From assembly GCA_963702105.1 (NCBI GenBank), contig OY969712.1:2046001-2110000 (forward strand): a stretch of DNA of 64,000 bases, written 5' to 3'. Of this stretch, positions 8,302-18,174 are shown piece after piece. A model generated the notes under the pieces. It did not search any database. It had not been told where the DNA came from and was given only the letters and a program-made list of their open reading frames with translations. The position numbers and the translations under genes were made by a program. Every line of letters begins with the position of its first letter. Within the stretch, counting starts at the first letter, position 1. Origin of the DNA: ZC4RG20 sp963702105 (GTDB lineage Bacteria > Pseudomonadota > Gammaproteobacteria > Steroidobacterales > Rariloculaceae).

Positions 8302-10206
8302 TCAGATCTCCACCTGAATCCCGAGTTCGACGACCTGCTCCGGGGGGATGCTGTAGAAGGCGGTCGCGCTCAGCGCGTTGCGCGTCATGTAGGCGAACAG
8401 CCGCTCGCGCCACACCGCCATGCCCGGCACTTCCTCGGTCGGAATCAGGATCGTGCGCCCGACGAAATAGACGATCTCCTCGACGGCGAGCGCGGGGATC
8501 AGGTTCTGCTCCTCGCAAAGGCGCAGTGCGACGGGAATGTGCGGCGTCTGCATGAAGCCGTAGTGGGCCACGACCCGGAAGAAGCCGCTCCGGAGCCGCT
8601 CGACCTCGAGGCGTGCCGTCGCAGGCACGCGCGGTACCCGGTCGGTCACGACGGTCATGAGGATCACGCGCTCGTGCATGCTGTGCACGTGGGCGAGATG
8701 ATGCGCGAGCACGGGCGGGGTGTTCGGCCAATAGCCGTGGCTGATGAGAAACACGGCCGTGCCCGGCACGCGCGTGACGCGATCGTCTCTCAGCGAATCG
8801 ATGAACTCGGCCAGCGGGCGCGTCGTCGCACGCTGGGCCGAAAGCAGCTGACGCCCCCGGCACCAGGTCTGCATGCCGCCGTAGACCACGACGGCGACCA
8901 CGATCGGGAACCAGCCCCCCTCGGGGATCTTCTCGAGGTTCGCGAAGAAGAAGGCCAGGTCTACGACCAGGAAGCCGCAGACGACGGCGACGGCGAGACC
9001 GAGGCGCCATTTCCATCTCTCGCGCATGACGAAGAACGCGAGCACGGTCGTGATGAGCATCGTCGTGCTGACGGCCATGCCGTAAGCGCCGGCCAGGTTC
9101 GAGGAGGACCGAAAGCCGAGCACGAGGCCGATGGTCGCGATCATGAGAATCGTATTGACCGAGGGAATGAATATCTGCCCGGCCTCGGCGGCGGAGGTCT
9201 GCACGATGTGCAGCCGCGGGCTCTGCCCGAGCTGCACGGCCTGGTTGGCGAGCGAGAACGCGCCGGAGATCACGGCCTGTGAGGCGATGACCGTCGCGAC
9301 GGTCGCGAGGGCGACCAGCGGAAAGCGAGCCCAGTCCGGCGCGAGGCTGTAGAAGGGGTGCACCACGTCGCCCGGGTGCGCGAGCAGGTTCGCACCCTGG
9401 CCGAAGTAATTCAGCAGCAGCGCCGGCAGCACGACGGTGAACCAGGCGGCGCGAACCGGAAAGCGCCCGAAATGCCCCATGTCGGCGTACACCGTCTCGC
9501 CGCCCGTGACCACGAGGAACACGGCGCCGAGCGTGAAGAACCCGACCCAGCCGTTTCGAATAAAGAATTCGATGCCATGCAGCGGATCGACGGCGCGCAA
9601 CACGCCCGGGTGTGCCGCGATGCCGGAAATTCCGAGCGCCGCGAGGACCGCGAACCACAGCAGCATGACGGGGCCGAAGACGCCGCCCACGGCGGCCGTG
9701 CCGCGGCGCTGAAACAGAAACAGCAGGATCAGGATCGAGACCGTCAGGGGGAGCACGAAACGTGCGAGCTCGGGCGCCGCGACCTGCAGACCTTCGACGG
9801 AGCTCAGCACCGAGATCGCGGGCGTGATCATGCCGTCGCCGTAGAGCAGCGCGGCGCCGAACAGGCCGAGCGCGACGAGCACGGCATTGCGGCGCGTCGT
9901 GCTCTCCCAGGGCTCGAGCGAGGCGAGCAGCGCGAGGATGCCCCCCTCGCCGTGGTTGTCGGCGCGCATGATGAATACCAGGTACTTGACGGAGATCACG
10001 CCGATCAGCGACCAGAAGATCAGCGAAAGGATGCCGAGCACCGTCTCGGGCACGGCCTGCAGCGGCTGGCCGCCGAAGAAGCACTCGTGAATCGCGTAGA
10101 GCGGGCTCGTGCCGATGTCGCCGTAGACGACGCCGAGGGCCGCGAGGCTGAGGACGGCCTTGCGGCGCAGGACCTGACTGTCGTCGTGGCTCGTGGCGTC
10201 GTTCAC
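8302..10206 (-). CDS. kup: Low-affinity potassium uptake protein Kup
   Basis: 634 residues, the usual Kup length. The N-terminal membrane domain begins with LAALGVVYGDIGTSPLYA, the KUP hallmark, followed by twelve hydrophobic segments including LLYGDGMITPAISVL and GGETVYADMGHFG; the C-terminal 180 residues are the soluble cytoplasmic domain. Kup carries K+ with protons across the inner membrane, especially at low pH. It lies 31 bases downstream of kdpE on the same strand and is therefore likely the last gene of the kdp transcript, which would place constitutive-type uptake under KdpDE or read-through control. No terminator is visible between kdpE and kup. Confidence 0.95.
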   Translation of the reverse strand: MNDATSHDDSQVLRRKAVLSLAALGVVYGDIGTSPLYAIHECFFGGQPLQAVPETVLGILSLIFWSLIGVISVKYLVFIMRADNHGEGGILALLASLEPWESTTRRNAVLVALGLFGAALLYGDGMITPAISVLSSVEGLQVAAPELARFVLPLTVSILILLFLFQRRGTAAVGGVFGPVMLLWFAVLAALGISGIAAHPGVLRAVDPLHGIEFFIRNGWVGFFTLGAVFLVVTGGETVYADMGHFGRFPVRAAWFTVVLPALLLNYFGQGANLLAHPGDVVHPFYSLAPDWARFPLVALATVATVIASQAVISGAFSLANQAVQLGQSPRLHIVQTSAAEAGQIFIPSVNTILMIATIGLVLGFRSSSNLAGAYGMAVSTTMLITTVLAFFVMRERWKWRLGLAVAVVCGFLVVDLAFFFANLEKIPEGGWFPIVVAVVVYGGMQTWCRGRQLLSAQRATTRPLAEFIDSLRDDRVTRVPGTAVFLISHGYWPNTPPVLAHHLAHVHSMHERVILMTVVTDRVPRVPATARLEVERLRSGFFRVVAHYGFMQTPHIPVALRLCEEQNLIPALAVEEIVYFVGRTILIPTEEVPGMAVWRERLFAYMTRNALSATAFYSIPPEQVVELGIQVEI

Positions 10207-10237
10207 TTCGATCTCGCTCGTGTAAATGGCGCTCGGC

Positions 10238-10942
10238 TCAATCGCGTTCGGGCCGTGCGACCAGCCGATAGCCGATGCCGGGCTCGTTGGCGATGAACCG
10301 CGGCTCGGCCGGGTCGTCGCCGAGCTTCTGGCGCAGCTGGCCGACGTAGACGCGCAGATACTGCGTGTCGTGCTCGTGCGCCGGGCCCCAGACCTCGCGC
10401 AGCAGCTGCCGGTGCGTGAGCAGCTTGCCTTCGCTCGCGACGAGCAGGGCGAGCAGCGCGAACTCCTTCGGCGTGAGCCGGATCTCCCTGCCCTCGAGCC
10501 GGACTTCGTGGCGCGGCACGTCCACGCAGAGCGGACCCGCGCGGTAGACGGGCCCTGCGCGCAACCCGCCGCGCCGGTCGCGCAGCAGCGCGCGAATGCG
10601 GGCCACGAGCTCGCCGATCGCGAACGGTTTCGTCACGTAGTCGCTCGCCCCGGCGTCGAGCGCGGCGATTTTGGGATCCTCGTTCGCGCGCACGGAGAGC
10701 ACCACGATCGGCACCTCGCTGACGGCGCGCAGCGCCTGGATCACTTCGACGCCGTCGGCGTCGGGAAGGCCGAGATCGAGAATCACGATCTCGGGCGAAC
10801 GCGCCGTCGCGAGGCGCAATCCCTCGGCCGCCGTGCCGGCTTCGAGCACTTCGAAGCCTTCCGCGCCGAGGCTGATCCGCAGGAACTTACGGATCGGCGC
10901 CTCGTCGTCGACGACGAGGACGCGCGGGACGACCGCCGTCAC
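10238..10942 (-). CDS. kdpE: Potassium-responsive response regulator KdpE
   Basis: 234 residues. GTG start at 10942 lies inside the kdpD stop (GTGA overlap), so translation is coupled. The receiver domain has the acidic pair D12-D13, phospho-acceptor D56 (VILDLGLPD) and K105 (YVTKPF). The C-terminal half is an OmpR-type winged helix (RLTPKEFALLALL, THRQLLREVWGP, NEPGIGYRLV). KdpE activates the kdp operon when phosphorylated by KdpD under K+ limitation or osmotic stress. Its place behind kdpD and before kup supports the assignment. Confidence 0.95.
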   Translation of the reverse strand: MTAVVPRVLVVDDEAPIRKFLRISLGAEGFEVLEAGTAAEGLRLATARSPEIVILDLGLPDADGVEVIQALRAVSEVPIVVLSVRANEDPKIAALDAGASDYVTKPFAIGELVARIRALLRDRRGGLRAGPVYRAGPLCVDVPRHEVRLEGREIRLTPKEFALLALLVASEGKLLTHRQLLREVWGPAHEHDTQYLRVYVGQLRQKLGDDPAEPRFIANEPGIGYRLVARPERD

Positions 10943-13626
10943 TCGGGGCTCCCCTGCAACGGCGGCTGCTCGCGCGGCTGCGGCAGCCGCATGGTGACGC
11001 AGGCGCCGGCGCCGCCTCGGCCGGCACGAATATCGATGTGCCCGCCGAGCGCCTCGACGAGCCCCTTGCAGATCGCGAGCCCCATGCCCGTGCCGGCGGC
11101 CTCGCGGTCCGCGGAGCGCGCGCGGTGAAACAGGTCGAAGACTTTCTCGCGCTCGGCCGCCGGAATGCCGGGACCGTGGTCGCAGACCGAGAGCTCGTAT
11201 TCGGCGCCGTCGCGCCGGCCCGCGATCTCGATCGGCGCCGCCGCGGGCGAGAACTTGGCCGAGTTCTCGAGCAGATTCACGAGCACCTGCTGCAGCAGGC
11301 CCGCGTCGGTGTGGATGAGCTCGTCGCCGGGATCGATCGTGACGGTCACGCTCCGGCCCGCGAGCGGGCGGCGCAGGGAGCGCGTCGCCGCCCCGGTGAT
11401 GTCGCGCACGTCGCACCAGTCGCGCTGCGGCGTCAGCGTGCCGTAGCCGAGCCGCGTCATGTCGAGCAGGTTCTGCACGTACCGATTGAGCCGGTCGGTT
11501 TCCTCGACGACGTTTTCGAGCAGCTCCCGTTTGTCTTTTTCGGCCAGGGAGCCGGAGAGCTCGAGCAGGGCCGTCGTCGCCCCTTTAATCGAGACGAGCG
11601 GTGTGCGCAGGTCGTGCGAGACGGAGGAGAGCAGCGAGGCGCGCAGCTTGTCGGTCTCGGTGAGCAGGCGGGCGCGCTGAATCTGCGTCGAGAGCTCGAG
11701 CCGCTCGAGCGCGGTGCCGGCTTGATTGCGCATGGCGACGAGCAGCTGCTGCTGCTCCGGCTCGAGCGAACGCCGACTTCCGGGCGGCCTGACCCCGAGC
11801 ACGGCGAGGCTGCTCTCGCGGCCGAGGATCGGCAGGAACATCCAGCCGCTGCCGGGCAGTGTGCCGGTCCCCCGCCCCGCCGGCTCCTTGTGATCGAAGG
11901 CCCATTTAGCGGCCGTCGTCTCGGTGTCCGTGAGCCCGTCCAGGCCCGCGTCGCCGCCGGCGACGGCAAGCTTGCCCTGATAGTCCGGCATGAGCACCAG
12001 GGCGTCGAGCGCGAGCGTCGTGCGCAGGTACTCGACGAGCACCCAGGCGAGGTCGTCGCGGCCGACGATGCCCGTGAGCCGGCGGCTGAAATCCTCGAGC
12101 GAGGCGATGCGCCGGCTGTTGGCGCGAATCGCGTCCATCTGCCGGCGCACGCGCGCGGCGAGCTGACCGGTCACGAGGGCGACGGCCAGGAAAAAGGTCA
12201 GCGTCAGGGTATCTCGCTGGCTCGTGACGTGGAACGTGAAGCGAGGGTCCGTCAGAAAGAAGTTGAAGACGAGAAAGCTCATCGCGCTCGCGAACAGCGC
12301 CGGCCCGACGCCGCCGCGCACGGCCGCGAACAGCACCCCGGTCAGAAACACGAGCCCCAGGTTGGCCGTCTCGAGCACCGGATCGAGCAGCCAGGCCAGC
12401 ACGGCGCAGACGGCCGTCGCCAGCAGGGCCTCGGCGTAGCCGCCCGCGCCGCGATGGCTCAACGGGCGGGCCGTACGCTCCGCCGGCGATGTTTCCGCGG
12501 CGTCTTCGCGCGCCGCCACCGTGACGTCGAGGCGGCCTCCCCTGCGCACGAGCTCGCTCGCAAGCGAGCGGCCGAGACCGAGCCTGCGCCACGGCTTGCG
12601 GGACCGCCCGACGACGATCTGCGTGACGTTGCGTTCGTTCGCAGCCCCGAGGATTTCGGCGACGAGGTCCTGCCCCGTCAGCAGCAGCGTGTCGGCGCCG
12701 AGCTCCTCGGCGAGCTCGAGCGCGCCGCCGAGCCGCTCGTCGAACGCCCCGGCCGCTTCCGCCCGGCTCACGTGCGCGACGATCCACGGCACATTGCCGG
12801 GGCCGGCGAGGCGCTTGCCGAGCCGCACGAGCCGGGCCGCGTCGGCCGAGCGCCCGACCAGGACCATGAGCCGCTCTTGCGTCCGCCACGGCTCGTCGAT
12901 GGCCCGCGCGCGCCGCCAGTTCAGCACGTCCGCCTCGACGCGCTCGGCGGCGGTGCGCATGACGAGCTCGCGCAGCGCCGTCAGCGTCCCGGTGCTGAAG
13001 AAGTGCTGCAGGGCCTGCTGCGCCGTATCGGGAACGTAGACCTTGCCTTCGTGCAGCCGCTTGATGAGGTCGGCCGGCGGCAGGTCTACGAGCTCGATCT
13101 GGTCGGCCGTGTCGACGAGCCGGTCGGGCACCGTCTCGCGGACCGTGACGTGCGAGATCTTGGCCACTACGTCGTTGAGCGACTCGAGATGCTGCACGTT
13201 GAGCGTCGTGTAGACGTCGATGCCCGCCGCCAGCAGCTCTTCGACGTCCTGCCACCGCTTCTCGTGGCGGCTGCCGGGCACGTTGGTGTGCGCGAGCTCG
13301 TCCACGAGCGCGAGCTGCGGCCGCCGCGCGAGCAGGGCGTCGAGGTCGAGCTCGGTCATCGTGCGGCCGTGATACGTCAGCCGGGCCGGGGCCAGCGCCG
13401 GGAGCCCCTGAGTCAGGCGGCGCGTCTCCTCGCGGCCGTGCGTTTCGACGAGGCCGATCAGTACGTCCACGCCCTCGGCCTGGCGCTGCCGCGCCTGCCT
13501 CAGCATCTCGTAGGTCTTGCCCACCCCGGGCGCGGCCCCGAGGAAGATCTTCAGGCGGCCGCGGCCGGCGGGGCGTATCTCGGCGAGCAGCGCCTCCGGT
13601 GAGGGCCTGCTCTCGGTTTGAGCCAT
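10939..13626 (-). CDS. kdpD: Sensor histidine kinase KdpD
   Basis: 895 residues, matching the usual length, from the ATG at 13626 (an upstream ATG 39 bases earlier is less likely). Order: N-terminal KdpD domain with Walker A GAAPGVGKTYE and the VDELAHTNVPGSRH segment; a universal-stress-like domain (about 250-370); four membrane helices (about 400-500); a GAF-like region; and the kinase core with phospho-acceptor His671 in VSHDLRTPL, N box LLENSAKFSP and DHGPGIP. It senses K+ and ionic strength and phosphorylates KdpE. It lies 75 bases after kdpC and overlaps kdpE. Confidence 0.97.
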   Translation of the reverse strand: MAQTESRPSPEALLAEIRPAGRGRLKIFLGAAPGVGKTYEMLRQARQRQAEGVDVLIGLVETHGREETRRLTQGLPALAPARLTYHGRTMTELDLDALLARRPQLALVDELAHTNVPGSRHEKRWQDVEELLAAGIDVYTTLNVQHLESLNDVVAKISHVTVRETVPDRLVDTADQIELVDLPPADLIKRLHEGKVYVPDTAQQALQHFFSTGTLTALRELVMRTAAERVEADVLNWRRARAIDEPWRTQERLMVLVGRSADAARLVRLGKRLAGPGNVPWIVAHVSRAEAAGAFDERLGGALELAEELGADTLLLTGQDLVAEILGAANERNVTQIVVGRSRKPWRRLGLGRSLASELVRRGGRLDVTVAAREDAAETSPAERTARPLSHRGAGGYAEALLATAVCAVLAWLLDPVLETANLGLVFLTGVLFAAVRGGVGPALFASAMSFLVFNFFLTDPRFTFHVTSQRDTLTLTFFLAVALVTGQLAARVRRQMDAIRANSRRIASLEDFSRRLTGIVGRDDLAWVLVEYLRTTLALDALVLMPDYQGKLAVAGGDAGLDGLTDTETTAAKWAFDHKEPAGRGTGTLPGSGWMFLPILGRESSLAVLGVRPPGSRRSLEPEQQQLLVAMRNQAGTALERLELSTQIQRARLLTETDKLRASLLSSVSHDLRTPLVSIKGATTALLELSGSLAEKDKRELLENVVEETDRLNRYVQNLLDMTRLGYGTLTPQRDWCDVRDITGAATRSLRRPLAGRSVTVTIDPGDELIHTDAGLLQQVLVNLLENSAKFSPAAAPIEIAGRRDGAEYELSVCDHGPGIPAAEREKVFDLFHRARSADREAAGTGMGLAICKGLVEALGGHIDIRAGRGGAGACVTMRLPQPREQPPLQGSPE

Positions 13627-13701
13627 GGGAGTCTCTAGGGACAGCTGGGCGCAATTATGCAACAACGGGGCGGGCGCCGGCCCCGGCCGGCTCGCGCGCC
13701 G

Positions 13702-14265
13702 TCAGTCCGGTCGGCCCCGCGCGAGCACATCCAGCGCGCGGTTGAGCTCCAGCACGTTGACGAGGCGTTCGGCCGCCAACGGTGCGCCGGGGACGAATGC
13801 CCGTTGCCGAACCAGCGCCGCGACGCGTGCGACCGGCACGCCGCGCGCCGCGGCCACGCGCTGCGCCTGATAGAGCGCAGCGTGCTCGGTGATGTCCGGA
13901 TCGAGCCCGCTGCCGGAGGCGGCCGCGAGCTCCGCGGGCAGCGGCTTGGCCGCGGAGGCGCCGTAGCGCGCGACGAGGGCCGCCGCCCGCTTCGTCAACG
14001 CCGGACTCGTGGGCGAGTCGTTGCTCGCGCCCGCGGCCGCCGCGTCGTAATCCACGGCCGAGGGGCGCGGCCAGAAGTAGCGCGGGGAGCTGAACTTCTG
14101 GGCGATGAGGCGGCTGCCCACGACGGTCCCGTCCGCGGCCCGGAGCAGCGAGCCCTGCGCCGCGTCCGGTACGAGCGCGCGGCCGGCCGCCCAAACGAGG
14201 GCCGTATATGCGACGACACAGATCGCCATGGTGGCGGCGGTTATGCGCAGGCTCGAGCTCAACAT
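13702..14265 (-). CDS. kdpC: Potassium-transporting ATPase subunit KdpC
   Basis: 187 residues with one N-terminal membrane helix and a periplasmic domain containing GSRLIAQKFSSPRYFWPRPS and SGSGLDPDIT, both diagnostic of KdpC. KdpC is the periplasmic-facing subunit that stabilises KdpFABC and increases K+ affinity. Its ATG follows the kdpA stop by one base, so it is translationally coupled to kdpA rather than to kdpB, unlike the usual A-B-C order. Confidence 0.96.
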   Translation of the reverse strand: MLSSSLRITAATMAICVVAYTALVWAAGRALVPDAAQGSLLRAADGTVVGSRLIAQKFSSPRYFWPRPSAVDYDAAAAGASNDSPTSPALTKRAAALVARYGASAAKPLPAELAAASGSGLDPDITEHAALYQAQRVAAARGVPVARVAALVRQRAFVPGAPLAAERLVNVLELNRALDVLARGRPD

Positions 14266-14266
14266 C

Positions 14267-15946
14267 TCAGTGCACGAACTGCAGATGCTCGGCGATCGGC
14301 CCGAGCGCCGCGGCCGGGAGGAACGTCAGAGCCCCGAGAAACAGGATCGTCGCGAGCAGCATGACGCCGAAAGTGCCGTCCTCGACGCCGAGGCTGCCGG
14401 CGGTCTGCGCCGCGCGGCGCTTCGCCGCCAGGGAGCCCGCGATCGCGAGCGGCAGGATGATCGGCACGAATCGGGCGAGCAGCATGATGAGTCCCGTGGC
14501 GACGTTCCAGGGGACCGTGTCGTCGCCGAGCCCCTCGAAGCCGGAGCCGTTGTTCGCGCTCGCGGAGCTGAACTCGTAGAGGATCTCGCTGAAGCCGTGT
14601 GCGCCCGCGTTGTGTACCGTCGCCTGCCCCCAAGGCGTCGCTGCGAACACGCCCGTCGCGACGAGCACGAAGAAGCCGTGCGCGAGCAGGGCCAGCGCGG
14701 CAAGCTTGACCTCGTAGGCCTCGACGCGCTTGCCGAGGTATTCGGGCGTGCGGCCGACCATCATGCCCGCGATGAACACGCCGAACACGATATAGAGAAA
14801 CATGTTGATCATGCCGACGCCGACGCCGCCGAAGGTCTCGTTGAGCCACATGCCGATCATCGGCACGAGCCCGGTCATGGGATTGAGGCTGTCGTGCATG
14901 GCGCCGACGGAGCCGTTGCTCGTCGCCGTCGTGAGCACGGCCCAGAGTGTCCCGCTCGCCGGCGCGAATCGCATCTCCTTGCCTTCGAGGTTCCCGACCG
15001 TCTGCTCGATGGGCAGCCCCGCGAAAGCTTCGGTCGGCGCCGCCTCGAAGTGGGCGGCGAGGGCGATCTTCGCGAGCATGAGCGCGAGCATGACGGCGAA
15101 CACGACGGCGGCGTGGCGCATGCGCCCGACCCTGCGCCCGAACATCCACACGCAGGCCATGGGCACGAGCAAAATCGCGACCATGGAGAGCACGTTCGTC
15201 CAGAACCCCGGATCCTCGAACGGATGCGTCGAGTTCGGCCCGAAGAAGCCGCCGCCGTTCGTGCCGAGCTGCTTGATGGCCGCGAAGGCCGCGACGGGGC
15301 CGCGCGCGATGATCTGCGTGCCGCCCTCGAGCGTATGCGCCGTCACGGCGCCGCCGAAAGTCATGGGGACGCCGCCGAACACCAGGAGGACGGCGAGCAC
15401 GAGCGCGAGCGGCAGGAACACGAGAAAGGCGGCCCGTTGAACGTCCACGAAGAAATTGCCGAGCGCCTTGCGGCCGGCCAGCCCGCGGGCCAGCGCGGCC
15501 AGGGCCGCGACGCCCGTCGCCGCCGAGACGAACTGCAACCACATGAGGGCGCCGAGCTGGGAGAAGTAGCTCAGCGAAACCTCGCCCGAATAGTGCTGCA
15601 GGTTCGTGTTCGAAGTGAACGAAGCGGCCGTGTTGAACACCAAACTGCCTTCGAGGGCGCCCTTTCCGTCCGGGTTCAGCGGCAGATGCGGCTGCAGAGC
15701 CAGGAACGCGAACGCCGCGCAGAACATCACGAGATTGAAGACGAGCATGGCGAGCACGTAGCGCTTCCAGCTCTGCGCCTCGCGGCCGAGCGCGCCGGCC
15801 ACGCGCTCGAACGCGCGCGTGAGCACGGCGCCCGCGCTGCCTTCGGACGGCGCCGGTTCCATGGCCCAGTGCAGGTAGCGGCCGAGGGGCCAGGACAGCA
15901 AGGCCGACCCTCCGACGACTAGCGCAACCAATGCGAAAGTGTCCAT
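14267..15946 (-). CDS. kdpA: Potassium-transporting ATPase subunit KdpA
   Basis: 559 residues, the family length. It is the channel-like K+-binding subunit of the Kdp complex in the inner membrane. The four selectivity-loop repeats are visible: TSNTNLQHYSG, TNGGGFFGPNSTHPFEDP, TSNGSVGAMHDSLNPMTG and ANNGSGFEGL. It lies downstream of kdpB, separated from it only by a very small membrane peptide gene, and one base upstream of kdpC. This order (B before A) is unusual. Confidence 0.97.
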   Translation of the reverse strand: MDTFALVALVVGGSALLSWPLGRYLHWAMEPAPSEGSAGAVLTRAFERVAGALGREAQSWKRYVLAMLVFNLVMFCAAFAFLALQPHLPLNPDGKGALEGSLVFNTAASFTSNTNLQHYSGEVSLSYFSQLGALMWLQFVSAATGVAALAALARGLAGRKALGNFFVDVQRAAFLVFLPLALVLAVLLVFGGVPMTFGGAVTAHTLEGGTQIIARGPVAAFAAIKQLGTNGGGFFGPNSTHPFEDPGFWTNVLSMVAILLVPMACVWMFGRRVGRMRHAAVVFAVMLALMLAKIALAAHFEAAPTEAFAGLPIEQTVGNLEGKEMRFAPASGTLWAVLTTATSNGSVGAMHDSLNPMTGLVPMIGMWLNETFGGVGVGMINMFLYIVFGVFIAGMMVGRTPEYLGKRVEAYEVKLAALALLAHGFFVLVATGVFAATPWGQATVHNAGAHGFSEILYEFSSASANNGSGFEGLGDDTVPWNVATGLIMLLARFVPIILPLAIAGSLAAKRRAAQTAGSLGVEDGTFGVMLLATILFLGALTFLPAAALGPIAEHLQFVH

Positions 15947-15971
15947 CTCGCTTGTCCGGCGCGCAGGGCGC

Positions 15972-16052
15972 CTACGCCCGCCCCGTCCACTCCGTGAGCA
16001 GGAACAGCAGCCCGAATACGGCGACGCCGAGCAACAGATAGAGCCAGATCAC
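15972..16052 (-). CDS. 26-residue single-helix membrane peptide between kdpB and kdpA
   Basis: A GTG at 16052 is preceded by a GAGGT ribosome site that overlaps the kdpB stop codon, and the frame closes at TAG 15972-15974. The product begins (V)IWLYLLLGVAVFGLLFLL and ends with TEWTGRA: one strongly hydrophobic helix with a short polar tail. It resembles KdpF in size and topology, but a clearer KdpF is encoded at the head of the operon, so this would be a second small subunit or a leader for kdpA. Spacing is 7 bases from kdpB and 25 bases to kdpA. Too short for certainty, but start signal, helix and placement agree. Confidence 0.6.
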   Translation of the reverse strand: MIWLYLLLGVAVFGLLFLLTEWTGRA

Positions 16053-16059
16053 GGCGACC

Positions 16060-18174
16060 TCATACCCACCCGAGAAGATTCAACAGCAGATCGATGAGCT
16101 TGATCCCTGCAAACGGCGCCGCGACGCCGCCGAGCCCGTAGATCAGCAGATTTCGGCGCAGCAGCGCCGCGGCGCCGAGCGGCCGATAGGCGACGCCTTT
16201 GAGCGCGAGCGGAATCAGCGCGACGATGACGAGCGCGTTGAACACGACGGCGCTGAGGATCGCCGATTCCGGCGACGCGAGCCGCATGACGTTCAGCGCC
16301 GCGAGCGGCCCGGCGCGGCCGGGCGCCGCGTACAGCGCCGCGAAGATCGCCGGCAGGATCGCGAAGTACTTGGCCACGTCGTTGGCCAGGCTGAACGTCG
16401 TGAGCGCGCCGCGCGTCACGATGAGCTGCTTGCCGATCTCGACGACTTCGAGCAGCTTCGTGGGGTTGCTGTCGAGATCGACCATGTTCCCGGCCTCGCG
16501 CGCCGCCTGCGTGCCGGTGTTCATGGCCATGCCGACGTCTGCCTGGGCGAGCGCGGGCGCGTCGTTCGTGCCGTCGCCCGTCATCGCGACAAGGTGCCCG
16601 GCGGCCTGCTCGGCGCGGATGCGCTCGAGCTTGCCCTCCGGCGTCGCCTCGGCCATGAAGTCGTCTACGCCGGCCTCCGCGGCAACCGCGGCGGCCGTGA
16701 GCGCGTTGTCGCCCGTGATCATGACGGTGCGGATGCCCATGCGCCGCAGCTCCGCGAAGCGCTCCTTGATGCCGCCCTTGACGACGTCCTTGAGCTGGAT
16801 GACGCCGAGCACTTCGTCATTCTCGGCGACGACGAGCGGCGTTGCGCCGCCGCGCGCGATGCGCTCGACGATTGCGTCCACGGCGGCAGGCCAGGCGCCG
16901 CCGCTGCGTTCGACGTAAGCGCGGATCGCATCGGCCGCCCCTTTGCGTATCCGGCGCCCGGTGCGGCGGCCTCCCGCAGGAAAGTCCACGCCGCTCATGC
17001 GCGTCGCGGCCGAGAACGGCACGAAGACCGCATGGGGCTCGGCGACCTCGCGCCCGCGCAAGTTGAAGCGCCGCTTCGCGAGCACGACGATGCTGCGCCC
17101 TTCGGGCGTCTCGTCGGCCAGCGAGGCGAGCTGCGCGGAATCGGCGAGCCGGTGAACCTCTATGCCCGGCGCCGCGACGAATTCCGCGGCCATGCGGTTG
17201 CCGAGCGTGATCGTGCCGGTCTTGTCGAGCAGCAGCAGGTCCACGTCGCCGGCCGTCTCGACGGCCCGGCCGCTCGTCGCGATGACGTTGCGGCGGATCA
17301 TGCGGTCGATGCCGCTGATGCCGATCGCGCTGAGCAGCGCGCCGATCGTGGTCGGGATCAGGCACACGAGCAGCGCGACGAGCACGGGCACGGGCAGGGC
17401 GAGTCCCGCGTACGCGCCGAAAGGCACGAGCGTCGCGGTCACGAGCAGGAAGATCAGCGCGAGCGCCGAGAGCAGGATCGTGAGCGCGATTTCGTTCGGC
17501 GTCTTCTGCCGCTTGGCCCCTTCGACCATGGCGATCATGCGGTCGAGGAAGCCCTGGCCGCGCTCGGCCGTGATGCGCACGACGATGCGATCGCTGATGA
17601 CGGTCGTGCCGCCCGTCACGGCGCTGCGGTCGCCGCCGCTCTCGCGGATCACGGGCGCGGATTCGCCCGTGACCGCGGCTTCGTTGACGGTCGCGATGCC
17701 CTCGACGATCTCCCCGTCCGCCGGGATCACGTCGTCCGCCTCGCAGACCACGAGGTCGCCGGGCTGCAGCTCGCCCGCGGGCACGCGCTCCTCGCGGCGG
17801 TTCCTGAGGCGTCTTGCGACGGTCTCGCGCCGCGCCTTGCGCAGGCTCTCGGCCTGCGCCTTGCCGCGGCCTTCGGCCATGGCTTCGGCGAAATTCGCGA
17901 ATAGGACGGTGAACCAGAGCCAGAGCGCGATCTGGCCGACGAAGGGTTTATCGGCGGCCGCCGGTACCTCGAGCGTCGCGATCGCGGCGCCGACCAGCGT
18001 CACGAACATGACGGGGTTGCGGATCATCTGCCGGGGGTCGAGCTTGCGCACGGCCGCCCGCACGGCCGGACCGACGAGGGTCCCGTCGAGCAGCGAAGGG
18101 ATGGACGGGGCGCGGTCGCGCTCCGTCCCCGGGACGGCGGGGGCTTCGAGCCGGCGAACGTTGGGCTGCGGCAT
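16060..18174 (-). CDS. kdpB: Potassium-transporting P-type ATPase subunit KdpB
   Basis: 704 residues from the ATG at 18174. It is the ATP-hydrolysing subunit: the phosphorylated Asp317 lies in LLLDKTGTIT, the TGES loop appears as AAVTGESAPVIRESGGD, and the hinge motif is MTGDGTNDAPALAQADVG. Membrane segments flank these domains. The ATG overlaps the stop codon of kdpF by one base (TGATG). KdpB drives K+ import through KdpA at micromolar external K+. Here it precedes kdpA in the transcript. Confidence 0.97.
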   Translation of the reverse strand: MPQPNVRRLEAPAVPGTERDRAPSIPSLLDGTLVGPAVRAAVRKLDPRQMIRNPVMFVTLVGAAIATLEVPAAADKPFVGQIALWLWFTVLFANFAEAMAEGRGKAQAESLRKARRETVARRLRNRREERVPAGELQPGDLVVCEADDVIPADGEIVEGIATVNEAAVTGESAPVIRESGGDRSAVTGGTTVISDRIVVRITAERGQGFLDRMIAMVEGAKRQKTPNEIALTILLSALALIFLLVTATLVPFGAYAGLALPVPVLVALLVCLIPTTIGALLSAIGISGIDRMIRRNVIATSGRAVETAGDVDLLLLDKTGTITLGNRMAAEFVAAPGIEVHRLADSAQLASLADETPEGRSIVVLAKRRFNLRGREVAEPHAVFVPFSAATRMSGVDFPAGGRRTGRRIRKGAADAIRAYVERSGGAWPAAVDAIVERIARGGATPLVVAENDEVLGVIQLKDVVKGGIKERFAELRRMGIRTVMITGDNALTAAAVAAEAGVDDFMAEATPEGKLERIRAEQAAGHLVAMTGDGTNDAPALAQADVGMAMNTGTQAAREAGNMVDLDSNPTKLLEVVEIGKQLIVTRGALTTFSLANDVAKYFAILPAIFAALYAAPGRAGPLAALNVMRLASPESAILSAVVFNALVIVALIPLALKGVAYRPLGAAALLRRNLLIYGLGGVAAPFAGIKLIDLLLNLLGWV

